From: Chloroflexota bacterium
GTDB taxonomy: Bacteria > Chloroflexota > Dehalococcoidia > Lucifugimonadales > Lucifugimonadaceae
Assembly (NCBI GenBank): GCA_018650845.1
Contig: JABIFF010000022.1
Location: 124,001-188,000, forward strand
Length of the DNA: 64,000 nucleotides
Direction: 5' to 3'
Below are positions 18,952 to 27,128 of this stretch, one piece after another (position 1 is the stretch's first letter; every line of letters starts with the position of its first letter). A model generated the notes under the pieces. The model did no database searches, was not told where the DNA came from, and saw nothing but the letters and a program-made list of their open reading frames with translations. Both the position numbers and the translations under genes were made by a program.

Positions 18952-19965
18952 ATGCCAGAACTCGTAACGTCATCTACGGAATTCGAACCAGTAGCTAATT
19001 GGGCGAAAATCCCACACGGCCTTTGGCTAAAAGAGGCAACTGCAGTAGCGGTCGATGCCGATGACAATGTCTACGTATTCAATCGAGGCGTGCAGCCAGT
19101 CCTCGTGTTCGACCCAGATGGCAACGTGATCAACATGTGGGGTAACGACAACCCTCCCGACAAGGTGCGAATCCTTACCGATCCATACGGCAACAAGTCG
19201 ATGTTCTGGGACACATGGTTCGCTCGCCCCCACTCAATCACTATCGACCACGAAGGCAACGTTTGGCTAGTCGACGACGTTGGTCACCAGATCAACAAGA
19301 TGTCACCCGATGGCAAATATCTGATGCAGATCGGAACTGGCGAAGAGGCAGAAGCCCAGAGCGGCGAGATGTTCAACAAGCCAACCGATGTTGCCATTTC
19401 CAAGAAGACTGGCGATATTTTCATCACTGACGGTTACGGAAACTCACGTGTGCACCGACTCGATAAAGACGGTAACCACATTTTGTCGTGGGGTACTTCA
19501 GGTACCGACCCCGGCGAGTTCAATCTGCCGCACAACTTGGCATTGATCGACGATGAAGAAGTCATCGTTTGCGACCGTGAGAACTACCGTGTGCAGGTTT
19601 TCTCGATCGATGGAGAATTCCGCCGAGAGTGGAACGCTCACAAGGCTGTTGCTGTCGAAGTAACAGGCACGGGCGACGATGTTCGAATCTACGTTGCTGA
19701 GCAGGGACCAACTACTGGTTCGCCTTCACGAGGCAACAAGAACGTCGGTAACCGAGTTGGTGTTTACGATCGAGATGGTAACCGTTTGGCTCGATTCGGT
19801 AGCGATACGTTTGGCGAAGAACCTGATCAGTTCCTTTGGCCGCACAGCATGGCTATCGATTCACAAGGCAACGTTTACGTCGCCGAAGTATCGTTCGTCG
19901 AATGGGGCAGGTACCAAGAGCCACAACGCGAGTTCGCATCCCTCCGAAAATGGAAACGCAAGTAG
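18952..19965 (+). CDS. NHL-repeat six-bladed beta-propeller protein
   Basis: 337 residues composed of NHL repeats: VAVDADDNVYVFNRG, ITIDHEGNVWLVDD, VAISKKTGDIFITDGYGNSRV, LALIDDEEVIVCDRENYRV and MAIDSQGNVYVAEV each close a blade, giving about six. No signal peptide, so cytosolic unless exported otherwise. The sequence style is that of peptidyl-alpha-hydroxyglycine lyase-like propellers, but the family is functionally mixed and the role is unknown. It is followed directly by the palindromic repeat element and a ManD-like gene. Confidence 0.82.
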   Translation: MPELVTSSTEFEPVANWAKIPHGLWLKEATAVAVDADDNVYVFNRGVQPVLVFDPDGNVINMWGNDNPPDKVRILTDPYGNKSMFWDTWFARPHSITIDHEGNVWLVDDVGHQINKMSPDGKYLMQIGTGEEAEAQSGEMFNKPTDVAISKKTGDIFITDGYGNSRVHRLDKDGNHILSWGTSGTDPGEFNLPHNLALIDDEEVIVCDRENYRVQVFSIDGEFRREWNAHKAVAVEVTGTGDDVRIYVAEQGPTTGSPSRGNKNVGNRVGVYDRDGNRLARFGSDTFGEEPDQFLWPHSMAIDSQGNVYVAEVSFVEWGRYQEPQREFASLRKWKRK

Positions 19966-19980
19966 AGTTTTCTTGATCTC

Positions 19981-20251
19981 ATAGGGCGCACACCGCCTGT
20001 CATTGCGAGAAGTCCCGACGCCGTGGCAATCAGTAATCGAATGCAATGCGACGTTCGGTGCAGAAGTGATTTCACCGAAGGCACATAGCTTGCTATCGAC
20101 TGAAAATCGCCAACATTTTAACGTAGGGTTGCTCGCCCACGCTGATTGCCACGTCACTCGTCCCTCATTCCTCGCAATGACAATCACAGGGCGCTCCACC
20201 ATCGCTAAAACCGCGAGTACAATTCTTTGCCATTGGGCGCGTGCGCCCTAT
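19981..20251. repeat. Long inverted-repeat element (family A) filling an intergenic gap
   Basis: The gap 19966-20291 has no gene. Its left arm (19997-20033) reads TGTCATTGCGAGAAG ... GGCAATCAG and its right arm (20142-20183) is the complement, CTGATTGCCACG ... CTCGCAATGACA. A perfect 11-base outer pair, ATAGGGCGCAC (19981-19991) and GTGCGCCCTAT (20241-20251), encloses them. No open frame or transposase is inside, so it resembles a non-autonomous palindromic element. Related family A copies are at 49198 and 60802. Confidence 0.7.
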
Positions 20252-20291
20252 CCATTTCTGAAACCCCACAAGCACTCAGGCCAAGCTATTT

Positions 20292-21590
20292 ATGAGCAAT
20301 GTAACGATTCGAGATATCAAGACGATCATGACCGAGCCGGACCAGATCCGACTCGTTATCGTCAAGATTGAAACTTCTGAACCCGGCCTCTACGGCATCG
20401 GCTGCGCAACCTTCACACAGCGACCAACTGCAGTTGCAGCTGCCGTCGATGACTACCTCCGCCCATTCCTCCTCGGCCGCAACGTAGCCGATATCGAAGA
20501 CATTTGGCAGTCGTCGTACGTTTCGTCTTACTGGCGCAACGGTCCGGTGCTCAACAACGCACTATCTGGCATCGACCAGGCGCTTTGGGACATCAAGGGC
20601 AAGATGGCAGGAATGCCTGTGTACGACCTCCTCGGCGGTCGAGCACGTGTAGCTGCCCCGGTTTACGTTCACACATCTGGCGAAACCCACGAAGAAGTCG
20701 GAGACAAGGTTCAGGCTTTCGTCGAACAGGGCTTCCACCACATCCGTGTGCAGATGTCGACTCCCGGCTACGCAACCTACGGAAACAAGGGCGCAGCTAA
20801 GGGCACTGAAACAGCCAGCAACCAGAACACGCTCGAAGGTCCTATCGCCAACACCGATTGGCTACGCGAGTACGACGACGACAAGCTCTACGCTCACCCG
20901 GGCGGAGTCTACGAACCAAAGCCATACATGCGATCGGCTCTGGGTCTATTTGAATACATCCGAGGTCGCTTCGGCTACGGTCTAGAAATTCTTCACGACG
21001 TTCACGAACGCATTCCACCAATTCAGGGTGTTTGGTTCGCTAAAGAAGTCGAGAAGTACCAGTTGTTCTTCCTAGAAGACTTGTTCAGTCCTGAAGACCA
21101 GGCCTACTTCAAGATGGTTCGAGAGCAGTGCGCTACTCCAATTGCGATGGGTGAACTGCACAACAACCCGCACGAAGTCATTCCTATGATTCAGGATCGC
21201 CTGATGGACTTCATCCGAATTCACATGTCTCAGATCGGTGGAATCACACCAGCGCGCAAGCTTGCTGCGATGGGTGAACTCTACAACGTTCGAACTGCGT
21301 GGCACGGCCCTGGCGACACTTCGCCAGTTGGTCACGCTGCAAACATGATGTTGAACTTGAACACCTACAACTTTGGTATTCAGGAAGCCAACATTCCTTC
21401 AGAACGAACTCGAGAGATGTTCCCTGGAACTCCGACTCTCAAGGACGGCATGATGTGGTCTAACGGCGAGCCTGGTCTCGGTATCGATATCGATGAAGAG
21501 ATGGCTGCTAAATTCCCGTTCAAGGAACGTGAGTTTGGTGGAGCATGGGACACCGTTCGACGAGCCGACGGCTCAATGGTCAAGCCCTAA
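20292..21590 (+). CDS. Enolase-superfamily dehydratase, ManD/RspA-like
   Basis: 432 residues. The capping domain ends with the ALSGIDQALWDIKGK motif of mandelate-racemase-like enzymes. The barrel has metal ligands at Asp in LEILHDVHE (about residue 234), Glu in FFLEDLF (about 260) and Glu in MGELHNN (about 287), and a His in WHGPGDTSP (about 336). The R-x-Q catalytic strand (IRVQMS), the Pro/Gly-rich end (PGLGIDIDEEMA) and overall order match D-mannonate dehydratase/RspA proteins, which make 2-keto-3-deoxygluconate. Many ManD relatives have low or no activity on mannonate, so the substrate stays open. Confidence 0.85.
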   Translation: MSNVTIRDIKTIMTEPDQIRLVIVKIETSEPGLYGIGCATFTQRPTAVAAAVDDYLRPFLLGRNVADIEDIWQSSYVSSYWRNGPVLNNALSGIDQALWDIKGKMAGMPVYDLLGGRARVAAPVYVHTSGETHEEVGDKVQAFVEQGFHHIRVQMSTPGYATYGNKGAAKGTETASNQNTLEGPIANTDWLREYDDDKLYAHPGGVYEPKPYMRSALGLFEYIRGRFGYGLEILHDVHERIPPIQGVWFAKEVEKYQLFFLEDLFSPEDQAYFKMVREQCATPIAMGELHNNPHEVIPMIQDRLMDFIRIHMSQIGGITPARKLAAMGELYNVRTAWHGPGDTSPVGHAANMMLNLNTYNFGIQEANIPSERTREMFPGTPTLKDGMMWSNGEPGLGIDIDEEMAAKFPFKEREFGGAWDTVRRADGSMVKP

Positions 21591-21664
21591 TGCCAGTGGG
21601 CATGTTTTCTGCGAATTCGGTCGATTCTCTCTGAGTCGGCACGAGCTTCCGCTGAAAATAGCTA

Positions 21665-21716
21665 AGTAACTAAAAAACAGCCCGGAGATTTCTCTCCGGG
21701 CTGTTTTTTAGTTACT
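21665..21716. terminator. Bidirectional intrinsic terminator with long perfect arms
   Basis: A 24-bp perfect inverted repeat around a 4-base loop. The GC core is CAGCCCGGAGA / TCTCCGGGCTG, with A and T runs on the two sides, serving the convergent ManD-like gene and the membrane protein gene at 21736. Confidence 0.92.
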
Positions 21717-21735
21717 GCTTAGCTGAAGAAAGCGT

Positions 21736-22230
21736 CTAACTAGATTTCTCTAAGCTAATCCCGCCCCTGTGAAGCGTGCTGCCTAGAATCAGTGCGACTA
21801 TTCCGATGGTCATCAGAACTAGCAGCCACATTTCGGCGTCGGCTTGGAAATCTTCGTTCATGCCAAGCAGAATGCTGATCACATCGATCACAACCAGCAG
21901 AGCCATCTTCAAAAGAACGGTGATGCCGAACTGAGTTAAGAAACTTCCGATAAACGAATTGCCAGAACCGGAATTGGCAAACAGGAAGTTCAATAGGCCC
22001 GTACTAAACAGCACCACAGCGACTATCAGCGGCCAAACCGAATAAAAACCTTCGACAATGTCGGCAGTCGTAGCGTCATCTGCATTTGGAATGACCACAT
22101 ATCTGACCACAAACGGCACACCTATCAGCGTCACCGCCGTGAACACGTGAACAATCTGACTAACGACTTGCAGCCACTGAATTTTCAGCCAGCTGCTCTC
22201 GTAAAACCCACCACTCGCTGCTTGCGTCAT
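21736..22230 (-). CDS. Membrane protein with four spans, CopD-like
   Basis: 164 residues with four predicted membrane spans (about 22-46, 66-84, 97-119, 135-153). The first span contains a His in SQIVHVFTAVTLIG, a pattern like CopD/DUF2269-type small membrane proteins that carry haem- or metal-coordinating His. The assignment to that group is tentative. It ends in a short cytoplasmic tail. The gene sits between a terminator and the OsmC gene, all minus strand, with a 104-bp gap to osmC. Confidence 0.6.
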   Translation of the reverse strand: MTQAASGGFYESSWLKIQWLQVVSQIVHVFTAVTLIGVPFVVRYVVIPNADDATTADIVEGFYSVWPLIVAVVLFSTGLLNFLFANSGSGNSFIGSFLTQFGITVLLKMALLVVIDVISILLGMNEDFQADAEMWLLVLMTIGIVALILGSTLHRGGISLEKSS

Positions 22231-22334
22231 ACCGCCCCCAATACTTCCCCTAGTAAGTACGTTTCGAGAGCGAGCCTAACACTTCACCACGTATTGGTTC
22301 AAATACACCAATTACATAACCGGATTCCGTCGAT

Positions 22335-22838
22335 CTACCCCTCGACGAACTCCAAGTCCTTCGTGATATCGATGCTGGTGTAAATACTTCGGTACACAGG
22401 ACACGAATCAGCGTGCAGGTCGAGTGCTCGCTGAATAGCGTCTGCCTTCTCTTCGCGTAATGCTGAATCGACTTTCAGCTTGTAGCTAACGTGAATGCGC
22501 TTGATGACGAGAACGTTGCCTTCTTTTTCAAGCTCACCAACCGTCTCGGAATGAAGAAAACCATCTCCAGCCGGAATCCCGCGGGCCTCAAGGGCACCGC
22601 CAAATGTTCCGGTCATTCAGCCAGCAGCGGCAGTGACGATGTAGTCGAGAGTGGTCGTATACGGATCGACCACATTGTTATCGACTCCATAGTGCTCTGC
22701 GACTTCAGAGTGAACTCCGAGCATCACGGGTCCGTCGTGTGCAGGCACAAACGCCCGACGAATCGGTCCCTTTACTCGTTCGATTCGTACCTTCGAACGG
22801 TACGCAACCGGATCTTTGGTTTCTTCGTTGCTACCCAA
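22335..22838 (-). CDS. OsmC-family protein, probable selenoprotein (in-frame UGA at the catalytic Cys)
   Basis: Read through the TGA at 22617-22619, this is one 167-residue OsmC/Ohr-type protein, a thiol peroxidase-like family. The first part ends TTLDYIVTAAAG, then the TGA (position 74), then MTGTFGGALEARG. In OsmC proteins this junction normally holds the peroxidatic Cys (pattern AAxGC-MTGT). The second, resolving Cys is present at position 146 (DSCPVYRS). The start is TTG 22838 with GGGAG upstream. Frame and conservation are intact on both sides, and a hairpin with a bulged U follows the UGA (separate entry). OsmC-like selenoproteins are, from memory, known from marine metagenomes. A nonsense mutation or sequencing error is the alternative; no sel genes lie in this window. 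Confidence 0.75.
22571..22612 (-). promoter_or_regulatory. Candidate bacterial SECIS hairpin after the osmC UGA
   Basis: On the minus strand, immediately 3' of the UGA, CCGGAA (22612-22607) pairs perfectly with TTCCGG (22576-22571). Inside, GCGG, a bulged U, GCC, loop CUUGA, GGC, CCGC form a 7-bp upper stem. The loop starts 24 bases after the UGA. A bulged U followed by a 3-bp upper stem mirrors the E. coli fdhF SECIS. The loop lacks the usual G in its first two positions, so this is non-canonical. Confidence 0.5.
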
Positions 22839-22873
22839 TCGTTACTCTCCCATTTGAGGACGAATCCGCCCAA

Positions 22874-22997
22874 TGTCATGCTGAACTAGATTCAGTATCT
22901 CGTACTTCTGTCAGATCATTCAATCCTGTGACAAATTGGCAGCGATCGAACAAAAATTCGCTCTCGAAAGTGATTCTGAATCAAGTCCAGAATGACA
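22874..22997. repeat. Inverted pair of family B palindromes
   Basis: Left copy TGTCATGCTGAACTAGATTC (22874 on) and right copy 22970-22997, complement of the same sequence with few changes, about 70 bp apart. Each copy is itself a short palindrome (CTGAA...TTCAG). Same family as 49304-49418 and 60890-61015. Sits between the osmC start and the stop of the membrane gene at 23053. Confidence 0.75.
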
Positions 22998-23052
22998 TAT
23001 CCAGTCGATGCAGGCAATTACTCACGCCCCAACTTCGACCAAACCCGAAAAT

Positions 23053-24060
23053 TCATCCGGCTGCGTTCTCAAAAACAAGCTTAGACCAAGTGACGTATAT
23101 AGCGAGCATCACAGCCGAAACAATAACGAAATTCAACGAAGCGAAAGCAAATCTCAAGCCCAATTTGCGATGAACGTTTATAGGAGTTTTATAGAAACTT
23201 CCTTCACCTTCAAGCAAGAACACGATCAGTGCGGCGTGAATAATCGTGTGCCCAACCACCTCGGTTTTTCCAAACGTCAAAGCAGTTGTGAACAACACTA
23301 AAGTGATAGCCAAACCGAGCGGACGTCCAAGCAGGCCTATCACCAGCAAGAAGCCCAGCACCAGCTCGGAAACAGCTATGAAAATCAGGAACTGATCGAG
23401 CGGTATTCCCAGGGCCAAACTCTCGTTAATTTCGAGAATGTTTGTGCCCCACGACGGGTAGACGATCTTCTCGAAGGCCACCCACATGAGTGAGAATCCG
23501 AGCCCGACGTAAAGCGCCGGAATCCCAAATCCCTTGACCCACTGTCGAGAGGTAGTCGATACAGCTAGGTACACGCCCACTCCGACAAACAGCACGTAAT
23601 CCAGCATATGGAACAGCCCGAAGTCGATCACGCCTATCAACCACAATCCGAGAATCCCGATCCCAGCAACCGGAGTCATCTTCGGGAAGATCAGCACTAT
23701 CGTGAGTGCGAATTGCAGCCATCCAATCCACGAAGCTGAGTCGGTTAGCTCCGGCACAAGAATGGCATCCGACTGCCACGACAGTAGCAGCGTCATGCCC
23801 GCACCAACTCGCAATACCAGCGGGCCGTGCTCTTTTCGAGCTTCCAGCCAGTCGGTTATCTGCCTGTAGATTTTCGAGTTAGACAAAGCGCCGTCGACAA
23901 GCACGAGCATGCCGATGCCGATTGCCCCACCGAGCATCATCAACATCACAAACGGAGTTAGCGATTCACCGAATCCGAGCGGTGAGTCTAAAAAAGAAAA
24001 GTCGTGAAACCACTTCACGTGCAATAGGGTCATCGATGCACCTATCCAGCCTGAATACAC
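23053..24060 (-). CDS. Polytopic membrane protein, DoxX-like
   Basis: 335 residues with about eight to nine hydrophobic spans. Segments such as VLRVGAGMTLLLSWQSD, LVIGLLGRPLGLAITLVLFTTALTFG and GHTIIHAALIVFLLEG resemble DoxX/DoxD-type membrane proteins, which cluster with redox and thiol-stress genes in some bacteria. This one is adjacent to the OsmC gene on the same strand, with a repeat between. No catalytic residues were recognised. The start ATG at 24060 gives a plausible N-terminus, although a shorter start at MTLLHV is possible. Confidence 0.6.
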   Translation of the reverse strand: MYSGWIGASMTLLHVKWFHDFSFLDSPLGFGESLTPFVMLMMLGGAIGIGMLVLVDGALSNSKIYRQITDWLEARKEHGPLVLRVGAGMTLLLSWQSDAILVPELTDSASWIGWLQFALTIVLIFPKMTPVAGIGILGLWLIGVIDFGLFHMLDYVLFVGVGVYLAVSTTSRQWVKGFGIPALYVGLGFSLMWVAFEKIVYPSWGTNILEINESLALGIPLDQFLIFIAVSELVLGFLLVIGLLGRPLGLAITLVLFTTALTFGKTEVVGHTIIHAALIVFLLEGEGSFYKTPINVHRKLGLRFAFASLNFVIVSAVMLAIYVTWSKLVFENAAG

Positions 24061-24155
24061 GCCACAGAGACAACTATCGATCTATCGAAACTACACCAGA
24101 TATTGTCGATGTTTACCTCGGTTAAATCATCGCCGAGTCGTTCAGTTTTGGATGT

Positions 24156-25031
24156 TTATGTGCCTAGATAACTGTCCAGCCCATCTTTTATCTCAAGCTC
24201 GTCGTCGGACTTCGCACCTAATAACGCATGCTCCAAAGCGAACGTCTCTCGATATATCCGAGCACGAGCAATCATGCCGTCTATCGCTGGGTAGGTCGCC
24301 CTTACTCGTTCTACTAGCAGTTCAGAAGGATCCGTGGCAATCAACCCCGCAACATCCACCGCAGGATCGCCAAAACCCGCACTCCCAAAATCGATCACAC
24401 CGGACAGATGCGATTGCTGGTCGAACAAGAAATTTCCAGATCCAAAATCGCCGTGCCGCAACACAGGTTCGAACTCAAGACGTTTGATCTTGTCTATCGA
24501 TTTCTTCAGCTTGCGATTCAACCGATTCCAAGTGGAAGATTCGACCCGCGACTTCAGCAATTCAGCAGCGTCACTCGCCAATCGTTCCCACCGCTCGCCA
24601 CTATCACGATTACGCAAGGCTGATTTGGAAAATCTAGACGCAGGTGTCGAATGAAGCGTGTTCATGAATCGACCAAGATCCCTGCCTAATCGAGTCATGG
24701 CCTCAGCATTGAACGATCCGATCTGCGAGCGATCCAGCGTCTCGCCACCAACGGCGGGATAGCCCATCACACGCCATTCGAGCCCCGGAACGTCCGCAAC
24801 GATCTCTGGGCTCGGCGTCGGGACAGGAAGCCGCCCGTGGACGGCTTTGAGCGCTGCGATCTCGCTGTCGAGTGACTCGGCAGCGCTTGCGTGAAGCGGA
24901 TATCGAAAAATCCACTCTTCATTCGCCAGAATTGCGATGCTGTTTTGACCAACACCCAGCAGCTCCCACTGCTCGATTGCGAACTCAGCTGACACGAGTT
25001 TCTCAACGAGTATTTCAGGAGTTAATTGCAT
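24156..25031 (-). CDS. Phosphotransferase (aminoglycoside phosphotransferase/APH-like fold)
   Basis: About 291 residues. The small-molecule kinase signature is intact: LRHGDFGSGNFLFD holds the catalytic Asp of the Brenner motif and Asn, and GVIDFGSAGFGDPAVDVAGL holds the metal-binding Asp. The N-lobe has IFRYP and PVPTPSPE, typical of the APH/choline-kinase-like group. True substrate unknown; most stand-alone members are not resistance enzymes. The start is ATG 25031; a GTG at 25052 is an alternative with an equally weak ribosome site. Confidence 0.85.
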   Translation of the reverse strand: MQLTPEILVEKLVSAEFAIEQWELLGVGQNSIAILANEEWIFRYPLHASAAESLDSEIAALKAVHGRLPVPTPSPEIVADVPGLEWRVMGYPAVGGETLDRSQIGSFNAEAMTRLGRDLGRFMNTLHSTPASRFSKSALRNRDSGERWERLASDAAELLKSRVESSTWNRLNRKLKKSIDKIKRLEFEPVLRHGDFGSGNFLFDQQSHLSGVIDFGSAGFGDPAVDVAGLIATDPSELLVERVRATYPAIDGMIARARIYRETFALEHALLGAKSDDELEIKDGLDSYLGT

Positions 25032-25126
25032 CAGTCGCCCAGCTAACACCACGCACCAAAATCCACCCCCAGCACGATGCCAGCGACTAAGCCAACATCG
25101 TCCCTGTCGGAGTAAACGTGACTACG

Positions 25127-26164
25127 TCACCCCTGATTAGCGGCTGTCTTGTGCGTTCCAGGTTCTTTGATCACGTACGGCTCCTTACGAGGCTCACCAT
25201 TCGCCTGCAGCAACGCAGAAATGTAGCCGTAGCAGAACGCAAACGCCGTTCCCTGAGCATCATCACCGCTAATCCACGGAACGTGATCCGGCATCAGCAT
25301 GTACTTGTATCCAACCTCTTGGTAGACCTTGACGATCTCCGAGAAATCGATCGAACCCTCATCTGGGAACGCTTCCATGAAATCTAGCTTGTGACCGCGA
25401 ATGTTGCGGAAGTGAACGTTGAAAATCTTGTTCCGTGAACCGAACCAGCGAATCACGTCAGCAATTTCCTTGCCCGGGTCGTCGAGCATTTCGGTGACTG
25501 TCCCCTGACAGAAGTTCAGACCGTGATAGTCACTCTCGTGCATCATCACGAACTTCTTCATGCCTTCGATGGTTCCGAGCACTCGAGTCACGCCCATGTA
25601 GCCATCTGGCGTATACGGATCGTGCGGGTGGCATGCCAGACGTACTTTCGCCTCTTCTGCCACAGGAACCACGCGCTCCAAGAAATAGTCGATTCGCTCC
25701 CAGAACTCGTCGACAGTAACGTCGCCAGCGATCGTATTTGGATCGTCTTGGTTCATCTTGTCCCATCGGAACGTTGAGTTAGACGAACCACCTCGGCCTT
25801 CCTCACGTTCGGAGCGAGGGATGCCGATGATGTTCATGTTGTACTTAACTGCCGGAATTCCGACTTCGCCACACATACGAATGATGTTCTGGATCGATTC
25901 GATTTCACGATCGCGCTCAGGGCTCTTGCCGAGCATTACGTTCGGAGACTGCGATCGGTCGAGTGGAGTGGACGACAGCGGAATCTGCACCATGTCGAGT
26001 TCAATTCCGTACGAATTGACCTTTTCCTTGTGACGTCGCAGATCATCAATCGTCCAGTCGTGTGGACTACCCGGTGGGTCGGAACAGATGTTATTGACAC
26101 CTAATTGTGCCCACTGCTCAAAATCCGAATCGTTCCGTGCTGCTACCTGGGTTCCAACGTACAT
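25127..26164 (-). CDS. uxuA: Mannonate dehydratase (UxuA family)
   Basis: 345 residues, xylose-isomerase-like TIM barrel. Diagnostic segments: LACHPHDPYTPDG (Cys and His of the metal site), HGLNFCQGTVTEM, IFNVHFRNIRG, FPDEGSIDF and MLMPDHVP, all in UxuA order. UxuA dehydrates D-mannonate to 2-keto-3-deoxygluconate in hexuronate catabolism. It is slightly shorter than E. coli UxuA (about 394). It is not beside other uxu genes, but two uronate-dehydrogenase-like genes and a ManD-like enzyme occur in the same window. The substrate might be a related aldonate. Confidence 0.87.
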   Translation of the reverse strand: MYVGTQVAARNDSDFEQWAQLGVNNICSDPPGSPHDWTIDDLRRHKEKVNSYGIELDMVQIPLSSTPLDRSQSPNVMLGKSPERDREIESIQNIIRMCGEVGIPAVKYNMNIIGIPRSEREEGRGGSSNSTFRWDKMNQDDPNTIAGDVTVDEFWERIDYFLERVVPVAEEAKVRLACHPHDPYTPDGYMGVTRVLGTIEGMKKFVMMHESDYHGLNFCQGTVTEMLDDPGKEIADVIRWFGSRNKIFNVHFRNIRGHKLDFMEAFPDEGSIDFSEIVKVYQEVGYKYMLMPDHVPWISGDDAQGTAFAFCYGYISALLQANGEPRKEPYVIKEPGTHKTAANQG

Positions 26165-26219
26165 AAACCGAGTCTCCGTCTGTTCTTGAATTCAAGTTGG
26201 CGGAAGGTTAGCAGCAAAT

Positions 26220-27110
26220 TTAGCCTGAGGATGCTGTGGCAAGTTCGATTGCTGATCGAATCGATTCCACGTTGGCTTGAGCGAACTGCTCTATAGTGCG
26301 CGGTTCATTGCCGGTAATTCGCCTAACGTCACTAGAAACCATCTCGGCAGTTCCCGAACGAACCTCTTCGTAGATATCCGCTATGTCGCCAGCACTAGCC
26401 GAGTGTTTAATCTCTAGTTCCGAACGATATTCAGCGGCATTTACATCCACGTACGTTATCGACTGTCCAACTGCTTGACCGAAAGCGTCAGCAACACGAT
26501 TCATGGAGATATTTTCCGGTCCAGTGAGAAGTGCCGCACCGTTCAACGGAGTTTTGCCAGTCAGCAACGCAGCAGCCGTTTCGCCAATATCGAAAGTATC
26601 GATAGCTCCGATCACGCCATCACCCGTTGGGACTTGAAGTGTCAATCGCCCTTCAGAATCGACCTTGAACTGATCGAGAAAACCTTCCATGAAGTAGTTC
26701 GGCCTTAAGAACGAGTAACCAACATCCACCTGCGCTATTTCTAGTTCGATGTCGTTGTGAGCCACAGCCCAGTACGATCGACGAAATTCAGCATCACTCG
26801 ACGAAAGTTTTACGATGTGCTCAACTCCGGCGGCGACAGCCAATTTTGCGGCTTCAACTTCCTGACGAACCTGATCTTTGCCATCGGCAACGACTAGATA
26901 CATTCCGTCACAGCCTTCGACGGCGGCTGAAATTGTGTCTGGTTGATCGAAATCGCCCAACACCAGCTCGACCGCCATGCCGAGAGTCGCCATCTTGCCA
27001 CGTTCGATATCACGAACCAGCGCACGAACGCCCACTCCACGCGAAACCAACGATTCAGCTACACGCCGACCAGTCTTACCCGTCACACCCGTAACTAAAA
27101 CTGTCACCAA
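26220..27110 (-). CDS. NmrA-like NAD(P)-binding protein (atypical SDR)
   Basis: 296 residues. VLVTGVTGKTGRRVAESL is the NmrA/QorB-type Rossmann motif, followed by VRALVRD (Arg suggesting NADP) and LVLGDFDQPDT. The middle contains VKLSSSDAEF and YSFLRPNYFMEGF, typical of NmrA/SDR_a5 proteins that act as redox sensors or quinone reductases. The start is TTG with GAGG 5 bases upstream. It ends 55 bp before the UxuA gene start on the same strand and follows glpK by 18 bp, so glpK, this gene and uxuA may be co-transcribed. Confidence 0.82.
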   Translation of the reverse strand: MVTVLVTGVTGKTGRRVAESLVSRGVGVRALVRDIERGKMATLGMAVELVLGDFDQPDTISAAVEGCDGMYLVVADGKDQVRQEVEAAKLAVAAGVEHIVKLSSSDAEFRRSYWAVAHNDIELEIAQVDVGYSFLRPNYFMEGFLDQFKVDSEGRLTLQVPTGDGVIGAIDTFDIGETAAALLTGKTPLNGAALLTGPENISMNRVADAFGQAVGQSITYVDVNAAEYRSELEIKHSASAGDIADIYEEVRSGTAEMVSSDVRRITGNEPRTIEQFAQANVESIRSAIELATASSG

Positions 27111-27128
27111 TCCAACCTCAAGAAAGCG

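Noticed and set aside
21665..21716. 24-bp palindrome as an attachment or recombination site
   Set aside because: GC core with flanking A and T runs between convergent genes is fully explained by a bidirectional terminator.
22335..22616. Treating the downstream OsmC half as a separate 93-residue gene
   Set aside because: Starts exactly after the catalytic site, lacks a ribosome site, and the two halves form one continuous family alignment.
24156..25031. Antibiotic resistance gene (aminoglycoside phosphotransferase)
   Set aside because: Only the general kinase fold is supported; no resistance-subfamily features were recognised.
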